Source of the DNA: Entomortierella parvispora | Taxonomy: Eukaryota > Mortierellomycota > Mortierellomycetes > Mortierellales > Mortierellaceae | DNA: 64,000 bases | Assembly: GCA_963573315.1 (NCBI GenBank) | Contig: OY752140.1 | Coordinates: 682,001-746,000, forward strand | Direction of reading: 5' to 3' | Shown here: positions 35,863-48,060 of the stretch, piece by piece | Layout: each line of letters starts with the position of its first letter | Position numbering within the stretch: position 1 is the first letter of the stretch | Made by a program: the position numbers and the translations under genes | The notes under the pieces: model-generated | Databases searched by the model: none | What the model was told of the DNA's origin: nothing | Seen by the model: only the letters and a program-made list of their open reading frames with translations

Positions 35863-35868
35863 TTCAGC

Positions 35869-35874
35869 TTTATT
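35869..35874 (-). terminator. IF1 polyadenylation signal AATAAA
   Basis: TTTATT on the plus strand, 58 bases after the IF1 stop and 6 bases from the transposon's target duplication. Confidence 0.55.
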
Positions 35875-35931
35875 GTGAAAGGGTAAGGTACGATAACTGA
35901 CTGACTGAGGTGAAGATCCCAGGCGCGTTCT

Positions 35932-36434
35932 TTACTTCTGGGCCTTCTTGAGCTCCTCGATCTCCTTCTCCTTCTTGGCGAGGGCCTCCTTCAAATGCTT
36001 GATCTGCTCGGCCTCCTATTATGACAATTGGGATAGGAAACGGATCAGCGTTTGCTGTGGTCAGCACTAGAGTCACTCTCGGATCCAATTGAGAGCAACG
36101 ACACCCTTCCACGGATCACGTCCCGTCTCCAGGAACCGCCCAAGCTGCTCAGTTCGCACAGAGTGAAACGTCGCAACATGGTCTATTGATCAGGACCTAG
36201 GGGATAAAAAATCCATCTGCCCTGCCTGGATCTTTCCAAAGCGCGTCTCCGATCGGGTCTCTCTACATGCGGGTCAAGTCTATTTGAACGATTTTATACC
36301 TTCTGGCGGACATACTGCTCCTCAGCAGCCTTCTCCTTCTTGTTGAAGGCCTCAGAGTAGTTGCGGCGAGCAATGGCGGAGACCTGGACGGGCTTGAAGG
36401 CGCGGACGGCGGCGGTGGTGGTGGTGCGCAACAT
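35932..36434 (-). CDS. INH1: mitochondrial ATP synthase inhibitor IF1, 72 aa
   Basis: Exons complement(36300..36434) and complement(35932..36015), GT-AG intron of 284 bases, phase 0. The N terminus (MLRTTTTAAVRAFKPVQVSAIARRNYS) begins like a mitochondrial presequence. The mature protein has FNKKEKAAEEQYVRQKE, the inhibitory helix motif of IF1, then a Lys/Glu/Leu coiled coil for dimerisation (EQIKHLKEALAKKEKEIEEL). IF1 binds the F1 part of ATP synthase and stops it running backwards when the matrix acidifies. The gene is divergent from succinyl-CoA ligase alpha, sharing a 419-base promoter. The transposon inserted into its 3' flank. Confidence 0.9.
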
Positions 36435-36853
36435 GTTGAATTCGATTTTTTAGTGGTGGTTGGATGATTGAAAGATGAAAGAGAAACCAAAAAAAGAGCC
36501 TCCCGGCTTTTTTCGCCTTTTCGAGCACATCGCCCGCCAAAAAGCTGTGACGTACATGTGCGGTGTTTCGCGTTTGGTTCCCATCAAATCAAACACGAAC
36601 AAGAATGCCAGCATGTACACTGGAAACTCTTCCGTTGTCCTCTTCGTGTCATCTAGACTCGTTGGAATACAAATCGCCCCTCCTTTCTGTTTGCCCCTGA
36701 ACCAACACGGGCCATACACGAGCGAGATGCTGCTAAATGATCGCTTAAGGGTATAACCCGAGGCCGCCATACTCAGGTGGAAGAGCCATGGCGGATGCAA
36801 CTCTGCTTCGTTTTTTTTCTCTCATCAACCCTCTCCCTCCCTCTCCACTCAAG
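36435..36853. promoter_or_regulatory. shared IF1 / succinyl-CoA ligase promoter
   Basis: A 419-base bidirectional region between two genes for mitochondrial proteins. CGCTTAAGGG at 36742-36751 recurs, on the other strand, in the RPS19 promoter (46436-46445). Confidence 0.5.
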
Positions 36854-38638
36854 ATGCTCCGGACCATGACCCCCGCCACTAAAGGCAAGTGAGGTTGTCT
36901 ACCATCCATTTTCAACTTATCCAACCCGGATGTGCCTGTCAAGTCCAATGGAACTCAGCCGCTGAAAAGACAGATGATTGGTTCTCTAATTTCTCACGCT
37001 CGCGAGGAGGCTAAATCGGACATTGGGCGAGATTTGGAGTGGGCAGGCAGCTGGACGATGGAGTCATGCCCCTGTTCTCTTAAACCCTTGTCAATTCAGG
37101 ACTACGAGCTGAAAGACCATTTGGAAAGGAACCCTGTTCCTTGGAAGGAAAACTTGCCGTAAAGAAAAAGAAACCTAATCAATCGCCACTCTTACCTATA
37201 CTAATAGTCGCCCAACGCATGTTCAGCAGCTCTGCAAAGGCTGCTGCTTCTGGATACGACAAGACTGTCAAGAACATGTTGATCAACAAGAACACCAAGG
37301 TCGTCTGCCAAGGATTCACTGGCAAGCAGGTAAAGACTTTAACAAATTATCTTGGGTCTTCACTGTCTAACTGTCTACTGGAAAAGATGTCAAAGCGACA
37401 GGAGCGCCAGAATACCTCAGGAAACAGCAGGAAACCTGTGAAGGATATTGCTCCTCTTCACAAATGCCCGTTTTGTTTTTATGGATTTGATGGCTGGAGT
37501 CTACACTTTCGGTCCAGACGGACACTTAAAAGCCAGGATTATTTCTTCAGAGGTGCACTCCGTGGCGCAGATAAACGCTGGACCAAGCCCTAACGACCCT
37601 GACTTGTTTCTTCTGCACAGGGTACCTTCCACTCCAAGCAGGCCATCGAGTATGGCACCAACATGGTTGGAGGTGTTTCCCCCAAGAAAGGTGGTCAAAC
37701 TCACTTGGGTCTCCCCGTCTTCAACACCATTGCTGATGCCGCCCGGGAAGTGAAGCCCGATGCTTCAGTCATCTATGTTCCTCCCCCTATGGCTGCTGGT
37801 GCCATTATGGAGGCCATTGAGGCCGAGATCCCCTTGGTTGTCGCCATTACTGAGGGTATTCCCCAGCAGGACATGGTTCGCGTAAGTGCAGTAACATGTC
37901 CATCACTGCTACGCAAATCATCGACAGAGTTGTGGAACTGACGTGTAATATGAAAAATTGCTGGAGATTAGGTCGTCAAGGCCTTGAAAGCTCAGGACAA
38001 GACTCGCCTGATCGGACCTAACTGCCCAGGTATCATTGCTCCCAACGCCTGCAAGATCGGAATCATGCCCGGTCACATTCACAAGGTTGGCAAGATCGGT
38101 AAGGATATAACATCAAAGTAAAAGTGGTTCTCTCTTTCTCTCTGCTCCCGGACTCATCGAACTGACCCAACATCGTCCTCTAGGTATTGTGTCCCGCTCC
38201 GGAACTCTCACCTATGAGGCTGTCAACCAGACTACCGAGGTCGGCCTTGGTCAGTCTCTCTGCATTGGTATCGGCGGTGATCCCTTCAACGGAACCAACT
38301 TTATTGACTGCTTGAGGGTCTTCTTGGATGACCCCAACACCGAGGGTATTATTCTCATTGGAGAGATCGGAGGCAGTGCTGAGGAGGAGGCCTCCGAATT
38401 TTTGAAGCAGTTCAACTTGACTCGCAAGCAGCCCAAGCCTGTTGTCTCGTTCATTGCTGGTCGCACTGCCCCTCCCGGTAGACGTATGGGTCACGCTGGA
38501 GCCATTATTGCCGGAGGCAAGGGTGGTGCCGAGGACAAGATCAAGGCTTTGGAGAGCGCCGGTGTTATTGTCTCGCAGAGCCCCGCCAAGCTGGGAGTCC
38601 TGATGCGCGCCGCCATGGAGAAGGCAGGATTGGTTTAA
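36854..38638 (+). CDS. LSC1: succinyl-CoA ligase alpha subunit, 331 aa
   Basis: Exons 36854-36884, 37208-37329, 37621-37881, 37972-38098 and 38184-38638, all in phase. Intron 1 has a GC donor (AAAG|GCAAGT) and a TAG acceptor; it yields [21 protein letters not shown], a typical mitochondrial targeting start. The body holds the CoA-binding fold ([20 protein letters not shown]), [30 protein letters not shown], and the phosphohistidine region [16 protein letters not shown]. The enzyme makes succinate from succinyl-CoA with ATP or GDP/GTP exchange in the TCA cycle, as a dimer with the beta subunit. Length matches the family (about 330). Confidence 0.95.
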
Positions 38639-39014
38639 ACAGGACGTTTACTTTTATCATAAATTTGAACAAGTGATACAACTTTACAACGCACATTTCG
38701 CCACCTCCCTTTCCCTGTGAATGCGCCCTCTCGTCCAGCTCGCGCCCCCTATATTTGTACATGCCTGCCTGGGCCTCCTTACGGCTTTGTTCGTTTCTCC
38801 CACCCTTTCACCCGTCGCACCTCCTGACATCTTTCTTCATCAACCCGCGCATCCGATTCATCTCTTCAATCTAATCGACAGACAGACAGACAGAACACAG
38901 ACAGACAGACAGAACACAGACAGACAGACAAACACATAAACAGACAGACTGACAGAGAAACAGACAGACAGACATTGCTCCTTCTCGTCTGGCCTCATTT
39001 GCAGCAGCCCAACC
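38639..39014. other. intergenic region with CAGA repeats
   Basis: No gene. A CAGA/GACA-type microsatellite at 38877-38975 lies in the leader of the sugar transporter. Confidence 0.6.
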
Positions 39015-40620
39015 ATGGCCACCCCTTCGCTCTTCCTGAACGCGCTCTCGATTGTCCTTGGCTCATTCCAGTATGGACACCACATTGGCGAGCTCAACTC
39101 GCCACAGAAAGCCATCACTTGTGCCGACCCTGGACAAGACCCCTCACAGGGATCTGAGGGCACCCTTCCCGTGTGCATCCCTATGAATTCGTCCGAGTGG
39201 TCCGTCCTCGTCGCGACCCTGACCGTGGGAGGACTGATAGGGTCTCTCTTTATCGGCTCTCATCTTGCCAACCGTCTTGGCCGTCGAGGTGCCTTGATGG
39301 TCAATAATGCCTCGCTCTTGATCGGCTCCTTGATCATGGGTGGCGCCTCTTCGTACTCTGCGATGCTGCTGGGTCGGTTCCTGATCGGTGTCGGATGCGG
39401 CGCCGTAACCGTGATTGTCCCTATGTATATCGCCGAGATTTCTCCACCAGATCTCAGAGGAACTCTTGGTAATTTCTGGACTCATGGCACCAGTATGGCA
39501 AACATTTCCGCTGCAACAATCTCAAGGAATTAACCCACTCCCAACTTTTCTACTGGTACCAGGTGTGATGAACCAGCTAGGAATTGTCGTTGGCATCCTG
39601 TTCTCGCAGGTTCTTGGATTGTACTTTTCTAGCGCGTCCAATTGGCGCGTCATTTTGTTAACTGGAGCTGGACTATCGTTGACACAATTGCTGTTGTTGC
39701 CGTTCTGTGTGGAGTCACCCCGCTTCCTCGCCCTTCAGCCGGGTGGTGCCGTAAAGGCCAGGAGGGCACTACAGATTCTTCGTGGACGTCAGGATGTCAC
39801 CAAGGAAATCAGGGACTGGACCCGACAGGATGACCGAGCTGTTGCTGCTGAGGAGGAGGGTTTGGGAGCAACCCCCTTGCTGAACGACTCGAACGAGGCC
39901 CTTCTAGTTGGCGGAGGTACCTTGCAAGATGATGATCTATTGCAGTCCAAGACTTTCAACGCTCAGCAGTCAGGCCGTGGACTCTCTGTGACCGAATTTG
40001 TGTCGTCGCCACGATACCGTCGTCCAGTTTTGATCCTGCTGTTGGTCCAGCTTTCTCAACAGCTCTCCGGCATCAACGGCGTCATTTTCTACTCGACCGC
40101 TATCATGTCTGAGATTATGCCATCCTCAGGAGCCATGATCACTGTCTATATTTCTATTGTGAACGTGATCATGACATTGATTGCCGCCTATTCTATGGAC
40201 AAGTTTGGTCGTCGTACGCTGTTGATGAGCTCCAGTATCGCAATGGGTATTAGCTCCTTCATTCTGGCAGGATCGCTCAACTACAGTATCTCTATGCTCT
40301 CTGCCTTCTCCATCATTGCATTTGTTGCCTCGTTTGCAATTGGTCTGGGTCCCATCCCATTCTTGATTATCCCAGAAGTGGTGGATACCTCTGCTGTGGC
40401 GAGTGCTTCCGCGTTTGCTCTCTCTGTCAATTGGACCACCAACTTTTGCGTGTCTGTCATGTTCCTCAAGCTTCAGGAGTGGTGGGGCGGCAATGTGTTC
40501 TATTTCTTTGCGCTCTTGTTGGCGGGCCTTACTGTGGCCATGAACAGGATCATCCCCGAGACAAGAGGCAAAACAGTCGAGGAGGTCGTTCGCTCTTGGC
40601 AACCATCCCATATCCATTGA
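39015..40620 (+). CDS. MFS sugar transporter (vacuolar Vps73-like), 503 aa
   Basis: Exons 39015-39468 and 39563-40620 (94-base intron, phase 1 join G|GT). About 12 membrane segments. Sugar-porter signatures: NRLGRRGALM after helix 2, GRFLIGVGCGAVTVIVPMYIAEISP, SQQLSGINGVIFYST in helix 7, DKFGRRTLLM, and IPETRGKTVEE near the C terminus. The central loop is acidic and has a DDDLL dileucine-like site, which may direct it to the vacuole. It resembles yeast Vps73/YBR241C-type members more than plasma-membrane hexose permeases; that placement is from memory of motifs, and the sugar is unknown. Confidence 0.9.
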
Positions 40621-41117
40621 GAGGTTGATGAGACAAGGCTGCCGCACCCTTTGGCACCACAGTTAGCTCTAATAAAACCCCACATTTGGGTTTATACCAT
40701 GCATAGCTTGCGTTTTGTCAGCATTCTGTTATCTCTTCTCAATCAAGGAAATGGGAATAGATGAGGTATTATACTGGGAAAGGCGGTAGAGATATGATCA
40801 TTGATTGCAGGGGTTGTTTGCATGGTTGTACTTGCCGTTCTTATCTCTGTTTCTCAGAAATGTTCGCATCTATTCAATTTCTTGCTTCATACTACCAGTT
40901 GCTTGTTTGTTTCCTCGGTAAGACTTGTCACTTTGTCCGCCACCCTGCAGTACTGTGTGTATCACTTGCGGGCAAAAGTAGAGTGTCACTTAGGAGCCAT
41001 GGTGTGGTACGACTGGTATGGTTTATTGCGTGAAAGAAGATGCTGACCCAATGAGGTTCATGATAGGATGCTGGTAAATGATTATATTCTCCTTCCTCCT
41101 TACATACTCGTTAAACA
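40621..41117. other. intergenic region, no gene seen
   Basis: Convergent 3' flanks of the sugar transporter and the secreted protein gene; AATAAAA at 40670-40676 may end the transporter transcript. Confidence 0.45.
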
Positions 41118-41951
41118 TTAGTTTCCACGGCAGATTGTCCGAATGGCTGTAACGGCCGTAGGTAGAACGGTGACATGCAAGCCCTTGACGATGATATGGG
41201 AGCACATGTCCAAATGGGCCGTCAATTCCGCTACAGCATCGACCTTACCCTGGATATGGATCTGCTCCAGCAACAAGTTCACTCCCAGCTTTCGGATCAG
41301 CACCTCGATTCTTGCCCTGACATGGGTCATGAGATTGATCTTGAGCGCCACAAACAAATGGGCCACATCCACCTTTACCAACGCTTCCACATCCTGCACA
41401 ATCTCGCGGGCATGTTTGCGGAAGCAACGATCATCTAGGTAAGGGCAGCGTTTCATCAGACATTCGTGACCGTGCTGACGAATCTTGTCCAGGACCAAGA
41501 CCTTGGCGTCCGTATCGACCTTGGTGTTGATAGCCGAATGGGTCTCAGTCTCGACCTTTGCCGAAATCTTGGGCACGACAATATCCGTGTCGGCAGTCAA
41601 AAGACCCGTGGCCACAACATGGATTTTGGCGTGGATGTCTGAACAGAGATGAGCCTTGAGATTAATCAACGCCTTGGCCACGACCTTGGTGTTGATGCTG
41701 ACTATAGCATTCAGCACGGCATCAGCATGGCTACGACCGTGACGCTTTCGCAAAATGGGAGAAGAAGGTGAAGCGGTTTCCGTCATGGGTTGACCTGCAG
41801 CTCCAGCCAGCCCTCCGAGAGGGGCGGCGTTCGTCAGGGACTGGAGCAAACCTCCGATAGCATCGGCAGGGGAAGGGGAAGGGGAAGGGGCAGCAGAAGT
41901 GGTGGCTGCGAGCACAGTGAGGGCCAAGGCAAGAGAAGTGAGGAACTTCAT
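41118..41951 (-). CDS. secreted protein of unknown function, 277 aa
   Basis: Single exon from ATG at 41951. Residues 1-20 (MKFLTSLALALTVLAATTSA) are a clear signal peptide with a likely cleavage after ATTSAA. A Pro/Ser linker and a Gly/Ala region follow, then LRKR at about residue 67, a Kex2-like processing site, so the mature part may begin near residue 71. That part is helical with repeated Ile/Val/Ala-x-Lys patterns and contains six Cys, four of them in two pairs (ECLMKRC, DDRC, DMCS). I do not recognise the family; no catalytic motif is seen. Possibly a secreted structural or interaction protein. Confidence 0.75.
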   Translation of the reverse strand: MKFLTSLALALTVLAATTSAAPSPSPSPADAIGGLLQSLTNAAPLGGLAGAAGQPMTETASPSSPILRKRHGRSHADAVLNAIVSINTKVVAKALINLKAHLCSDIHAKIHVVATGLLTADTDIVVPKISAKVETETHSAINTKVDTDAKVLVLDKIRQHGHECLMKRCPYLDDRCFRKHAREIVQDVEALVKVDVAHLFVALKINLMTHVRARIEVLIRKLGVNLLLEQIHIQGKVDAVAELTAHLDMCSHIIVKGLHVTVLPTAVTAIRTICRGN

Positions 41952-43001
41952 GGCGTTGGATAGAAGGTAAGAGGAAGTGAGGAGAAGGAGGGTGAGGAAT
42001 GAGGGTCGTAACAGAGACGTGGATGTAAAAGTATGATAGAAAAAAAAAGAGAGAGAAACGACGATGGTGATCTGACCATTTTATATTTTTGTCCTTTTGT
42101 GTTTGTCTTCGAATTCCTCGCCTTCGCTCGGTTGCTGCAGTGGATTGAAGGTAGCCACATGAATCCTTACAATGAGCTTCTTGCTAGAAACGCGACGATA
42201 AAAGTTCTTGCGAGTGTTTTTGTCAGAATTCTGTTTGTTCACGCGCTGAGATTCAGGAGACGCGTCTCCTGCATGAAGCAACAAGGAGTTATAAATACTT
42301 CAGATTGTAGCAGGCTTGGGGCAGTCCAGGCAAATAAATGGAGAGCAGCTCTTCTTGACTGGTCCGTGTCAAGATAATCACGTCCCTCCTTTCAGCATTC
42401 GCTCGACCACCTAGTAATGACCTGCAAGACATGACACACTAGCAACTTCAACTCGTGGCTACTCTATCATCGTACAGGACTATAGGTATCACTCATTGCT
42501 CGAGATGGGAACAATCATAGACGAATTGTCGCACTAGCCGCCTTGAACCTCGTGTGGGAACAAGGGGGTCGAGGTCGAAGGCGCTCTTCTTCTGATTAGT
42601 TTAACTTCCGGGGTTGTTAAAGAGCGTCGACCACAGCGTGCGTTGCTCTTATTCAATGTCTTCTCTTGAGTGCTCATCGTAAAAGAGCTCGAAGAGTGTG
42701 GTAAGACTCCTTTAGTGCGTACCAAGAATCTGGAGCGTTCACCTTCTCCAGACCATCTCTGGATAACCTTTTCATTCTGATGGAGCAACTTCGCCGTAAG
42801 CGATGGCTATTATTCCAATTGATCCAAAGAAACTCGACTCTTTTGGTTTAATATTAGATCTCATTCGTAAGATTCATGCAAGATGACAAAGGGCAGACGT
42901 ATGGAGGGATATGACTCTATATAATAGCGGCCTCAATAAGGTCCATCAACAACCGAGAGAAGAATGAGACGCTTTTGGGAGAGGTAGAAGCTTTTTGGTC
43001 T
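41952..43001. other. intergenic region, no gene seen
   Basis: About 1 kb between the start of the secreted protein gene and the end of the MFS exporter, both minus strand. No frame with coding character. Confidence 0.45.
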
Positions 43002-45092
43002 TTACTTGACATCCTCCTCGGGAGACTTGTCACTACCGATCTCAGAGACAGACTCTGTCTTTGCAAAGACGGGGCGAACAGGGAGAGCTAGAGCACAGAT
43101 GCAGCAGATCAATGTGATGACAAAGGTGATCCACTGGACAATCTTCCACCCATGCATGAATGAACCCAGGTACATGGGGTCGATACCGCCACCGATAATG
43201 AACAGCTCTTGCATGGCTGCTAGCGGCATGCCTGAGATGATAATCTTGAAACAGATCACGATAGCAATCATCTGTGACAACATTGTGAACATGATACGGA
43301 GAGATGAGGACGAGGACCTCTGCTGGGGCAAAATACAAAGCATCGAGATGGACGCAGCCGGCGAAGAGTAAAGACCCCAACCGAGACCGTTCAACAACAA
43401 CAGGAAGGAAATGAGCCAGGTGTTCGTTGTGGGCGAGATAAGAATTGGCATGAGCAGCGTGCCCAATGATGCCAACCCTAATCCAGCTGTGCACAGGAAA
43501 CGGAATCCCATTGTATCTGCCAATCGACCCGAGGGCATGCCCGCAAGCATGATGCCCAAACCAAAAGGAATCAGCAAGATACCGGCTGTCAGAGGATCCT
43601 TCTTGTAGGGGCCTTGGAAAAAGAAGATGAACGAGAAAGTCAAGTTGGTACGAGCAACACCTCCGGCAAGACCACCCAGAACAACAGTATTGTTGAAGAC
43701 CCAATTGGAGAACAGGCGGAAATCCATGAAAGGCAGCTTGAGTGCATTGAATCGTTTACCACCACGAATGAAGGTGGACTGGATCAAGAAAAAGATGAAC
43801 AGGATCCCGAGAGCAATACCCATGCCAATCAAGGTGGAGTCCTCAGAGACCTTGCCGTTCGGGAACAAGGCAGAGACCACGACGACAAAAAGTAGGATCA
43901 AGCTGACGGTCAAACTGATAAATCCCGCGTAATCGAATCGACCATACAAGTTCTTCACCTTGGCGTACTCGATATGATCATAGACCGTGTCATGGCAGAA
44001 AATGAATCCAGCCAGAGTACCAACAGCACCAAAGGGCAAGTTGAAGAAGAAGACCCATTTCCAGCTGACCTTGACCATGGCACCACCGACCACAGGCCCC
44101 AGGATGGTTCCTGCGGCGAACGCAATGTTTATGATACCACTGGCTAAGCCGACTTGGTTAAAAGGGTAAAACTTGTCGGCCACGATCGCAAAACAATTGG
44201 AGAACAGGAGCGCTCCTCCAAGACCCTGGACAACACGGTAAGCCAGAAGATCATAGCCACTGTGCTTCTTCTGAGAAAGACCGCACAGCAATGAGCCCAA
44301 GGTGAAGACAAAGAATCCGATATTGAACATTCGACACCTAAAGAGGGAACATGATGCGTCAAGACAAGGTTCAGGACGTCAAGTGATGTGCGCAGCTCGG
44401 TCCATCGGCCTACAACCTACCGAATGCCCTTCAGTCCAGCATCACCAATGTATCCCAATAGGGGCACCGTTGCTGTAATGGCCAGGGTATAGGTCAGCAG
44501 CACCCAAATGATGGTTGCAAAATCGATCTAAAATGATCAAAAGGGTCAAAAGGACGAGTTTTGCGCCATGGTCAGCACAGCCCGATTTCTTCTTTCTTAG
44601 CGCCATCTTGAAAGCACGTTCCGTCGTTGGACCATGTACTGCAGTCCAATGCATGCATATCATGTTGTGTGATGGAAGTGTGAGAAATCAACGGAAAAAG
44701 AGATAGGGGAAGGCGTGTCTGGACGTGAGCTGTGAGGAGAAGGGGTGGATAAGACGGGACATTACATTGAGGTTTTGCATCAGATCTGGCAACGCGACGA
44801 TCAACGCCGAGCCCTGCAGAGAGACGAACAGGGCTCCAAGCGTGGCCGTGGCCAAGACGATCCAACGTCTTGACTCGGGTTCCATCTTCGAGACCTTGCC
44901 TTTGGCCATCTCAATGTCAAGAGCGGCTTGTTCTTTTGTTTCGTGTTCCATCTCGTGCTCGAGATTTTCTTCGATGGATTCTTCCGGGACATGGGTTATT
45001 GATCCAGAGTTGTTGGAGAGCTCTGCCGCAGCAAACTTTGCAGCGTTCGATTCTGGCGTGGAGCCCTCAACGTACTCTTCTTTGTCAGTCAT
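43002..45092 (-). CDS. DHA2-type MFS exporter, 589 aa
   Basis: Exons complement(44766..45092), complement(44421..44527) and complement(43002..44337), all GT-AG and in phase. An acidic, Glu-rich N-terminal tail of about 75 aa precedes WIVLATATLGALFVSLQGSALIVALPDL (TM1) and then IDFATIIWVLLTYTLAITATVPLLGYIGD (TM2). VQGLGGALLFSN and AAGTILGPVVGGAMVKVSWKWVFFFNLPFG contain the antiporter motif C typical of drug:H+ antiporters. About 14 helices are expected. It probably exports toxic compounds or metabolites at the plasma membrane or vacuole; substrate unknown. Confidence 0.87.
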
Positions 45093-46513
45093 GATTCTGC
45101 TTAAGGGAGAAAGAGGGTATGATATGAGCAGAAGAAAAAAAAAGAGGGGCGGGGGAGGGATGAGAGTGGGGAGATGGAGTACTGTGTATTTCCACGCGAC
45201 TACCAGGAGAGTGGTGTGGTGTTGGTAGAAAGCAGAAAGTGGAATCGGAGAGGGATGACAATCGGGCCGTTTCTCAGTAGTGAATGGAGAACGGTGTATG
45301 GAGGAGGAAGAAAGAAAAGATTGTAGCGGCGACAGAGAACGCGAAAAAGAGCGAGCAAGGGAAAGGCAGAACTTAAGAGGGTAAAGGAGCAGGAGGAGAA
45401 AAAAGAGCGATGGAGGACCCTCTCTTCCACTTTTATGTTTCCTCCCTCTCCCCCCTCTGCTTTTCGCGGAAAGACAGCCGAGGCGCTCGGTTGATGTGGG
45501 CCACTTGAAAACCAGGGCGAAGACGAGAGACAAGAGTGAAGAAGCGAGAAAGACGATTGAACAGGTCTAGCGGATATTTGTTCAGCCCGGAGCATTTTTT
45601 TTTCTTTTCATCAATTCTCAAAGCGCTTTCATCCACAGGGGGAGAGACAGAGGCGTTGCATCCTTTTCATTCTCCAGAGCGCTCAACTGTTTACTGCCTT
45701 GGCTCACTTTCAGAGGCACAGTTGGAGTGCACAAAAGAAAAAAGAAGCGAGCAGAATAGAGAGGGTGCAAAACAAAAGGAGAGGGGGAAAAGAGTCCAGC
45801 CGATCGAGATGTGAGTGGAAGAAGAAGAGGTGAGATGAGCAAGCGACCTGCACCCAATCGAACAACAACCACAAGAAAAAAAAATCTGGTTTGTCTCTTG
45901 TGTGCCAGTTGGCGGCATGGAACCGCGCTCAAAGATGTCTAAAATACTCAATCTGAGTCTGTTCAAGCCTAATAATCTCTAACAACCTCAGGATTACTAA
46001 TAACCCAGGCATGCAAGTCAGTGGTCCAGTTGACTGAGGTGGACAGCTGGCTTCAATGTTCATCCAGGGAAATATGATTAGGCGAACAGTGTTTCTTTCT
46101 TGTAAACAAAACAAGGTTGTACACAGGGCTAGACTAACTCAACTGTCGTCACGCCCAGACGAAGAGTGCTCAAGAGCAAAGGAGAGGGAGGAAAGCAGGA
46201 AGGGGCAAAGAATGGAACTGCGGTTGTGTGGTTGCTGGGCCGCTGCGCAGAACCGAGGAAGAGGAGAAATGGTCGCATCCTTTTTGGTCGTTTGTCCCCG
46301 GTCGCCTGGTCTGACCAAGACACGGACGCGTTTTGGAACATGGACCCCTTAACAGTACACGCGACATAAGCACGTGATGAAGTGCATCCGTCACCGTAGC
46401 TGATATTGGTCGCTAAAATAACGGAGATTTGAGGCCCCTTAAGCGGATGGAAAGCGACCGCTTAAAAGTTGTATCCATTTGTTTTTTTGAAAACCCTTTC
46501 ACAATTCGTTAAA
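45093..46513. promoter_or_regulatory. divergent promoter region of MFS exporter and RPS19
   Basis: No gene in about 1.4 kb. The RPS19 side has an 8-bp inverted repeat, TTAAGCGG (46439-46446) and CCGCTTAA (46458-46465), about 50-75 bases before the ATG, and the CGCTTAAGGG-type motif. The MFS side is purine-rich. Confidence 0.5.
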
Positions 46514-47767
46514 ATGGCTGCCCTCTACTCGGTCACCGTGCAGGACATCAACGCCCACGACTTTAACCGTGCTTACGCCGCTTACCTCAAGCGGTGAGTG
46601 ACCATACTGGAGAATGGGTTCAGGCGGTGCGCTGGAAAGAAACATTAAGGAGGAACAAGGAAGAGATGGATTCAGAAATCAGCAGGAAGGACTCACCAGG
46701 AGGCCGAGAAATCCTGCGGCAAATGCATGGATCATTTGTTTTCATCTGGAATCAATCATGCAAGGATTTTACCCAGGATTGTCATGGAATTCTCATATGA
46801 TGCAGGAGGAATGAATCATCTAGAGCATTGGCTGATTATTGTCAAAATCTCGAATCATCCCTTTAGTTCCGGCAAGCTCGAGATCCCCAAGTGGGTCGAC
46901 ATTGTCAAGACTGGCACCTACAAGGAGTTGGCTCCTTATGATCCCGACTGGTTCTACGTTCGCGCTGGTAATACATCAACAACAAAAAAAACTCTCATCA
47001 CTCAGACAGGATCACACTTGTGGATTGATTTGAGGGATCGCACCATCATCAACCAATCAGCCAAGCAGGAAGCCGGCCGTATCATATTTTGGGATGCAAG
47101 TGGCTTTAGAACCGATATTCTCTATTCTATGGACATTGCTGATAGTCTCATATCGACTTCAATACATACGAAATGGTCAAGGAGACGTTGAAGAAATCAA
47201 AATGTGGAGCGGCAATAAGTCTTCGCATCCCGGGATACCACTTTAACATGGTCTCAGCCCCCCCTCGGTGCCCCTACGATCGATATTCCGACTACAGCCA
47301 GGACTTTAGGACCCGCACAGCATCCGACAAACATAGGACATCAATCCCAAAATTGCATGGAAGGAGAATCGTTACTAATCACCAAACATCTCTTGCACGT
47401 ATGGCAACAATAGCTTCCGTCGCTCGCCACATCTACCTCCGCCGCGGCGTCGGTGTTGGTGCTTTGAAGAAGCTCCACGGTGGTACCCAGAACCGTGGTT
47501 CCCGCCCCTCCCACCACGTCAAGTCTTCCGGCTCCATTGCCCGCAAGGTCCTCCAGGCCTTGGAGAAGATCAACGTCTTGGAGGCTGATGAGAACGGGTA
47601 CGTTTCGATCTTCAGGAGTGTTCTTCATGGCGTTTAAAACTGCCTATTAACATATGTTTTTCTTTTCCCTTTTTTTTTTTTACATCTGCAGTGGACGCAA
47701 GATCACCGTTGATGGTCAGCGTGATTTGGATCGCATTGCTGCCTCCGTCGCCCAGGCCCGCGCTTAA
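46514..47767 (+). CDS. RPS19: 40S ribosomal protein S19 (eS19), 146 aa
   Basis: Exons 46514-46593, 46867-46967, 47414-47597 and 47692-47767; all GT-AG and in phase, giving 146 aa, the usual length. Sequence landmarks: [57 protein letters not shown] across intron 2, [19 protein letters not shown], and [13 protein letters not shown] near the end. eS19 is a head protein of the small subunit needed for 18S rRNA maturation. Introns 1 and 2 are unusually long for this window (273 and 446 bases), common in ribosomal protein genes. AATAAA at 47790-47795. Confidence 0.95.
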
Positions 47768-48060
47768 ATGCTGATTTTTTTCCCTCTGCAATAAATCACA
47801 CTCGTTGAAAAACCTCATGTGTGCCCAAAGGGATGAACCTATCTGTAGAGTTTCCAAAGGGTCACGTTGGAGTCCATTGAATTGAGAACCTGAAGCACTT
47901 TTATTTTTTGCGACAATGATGGCCATTCGTACATTTTATTTTTTATTTTGAGGACCAAAGGTCGAATTTCTCTTTGCACGCCAATTGAGCCATGCAAATT
48001 TGCTAATGTTTTCCAGATATGTGGGTTTCGATCCTTACTTGATAAATGGAGGACCTTCAA

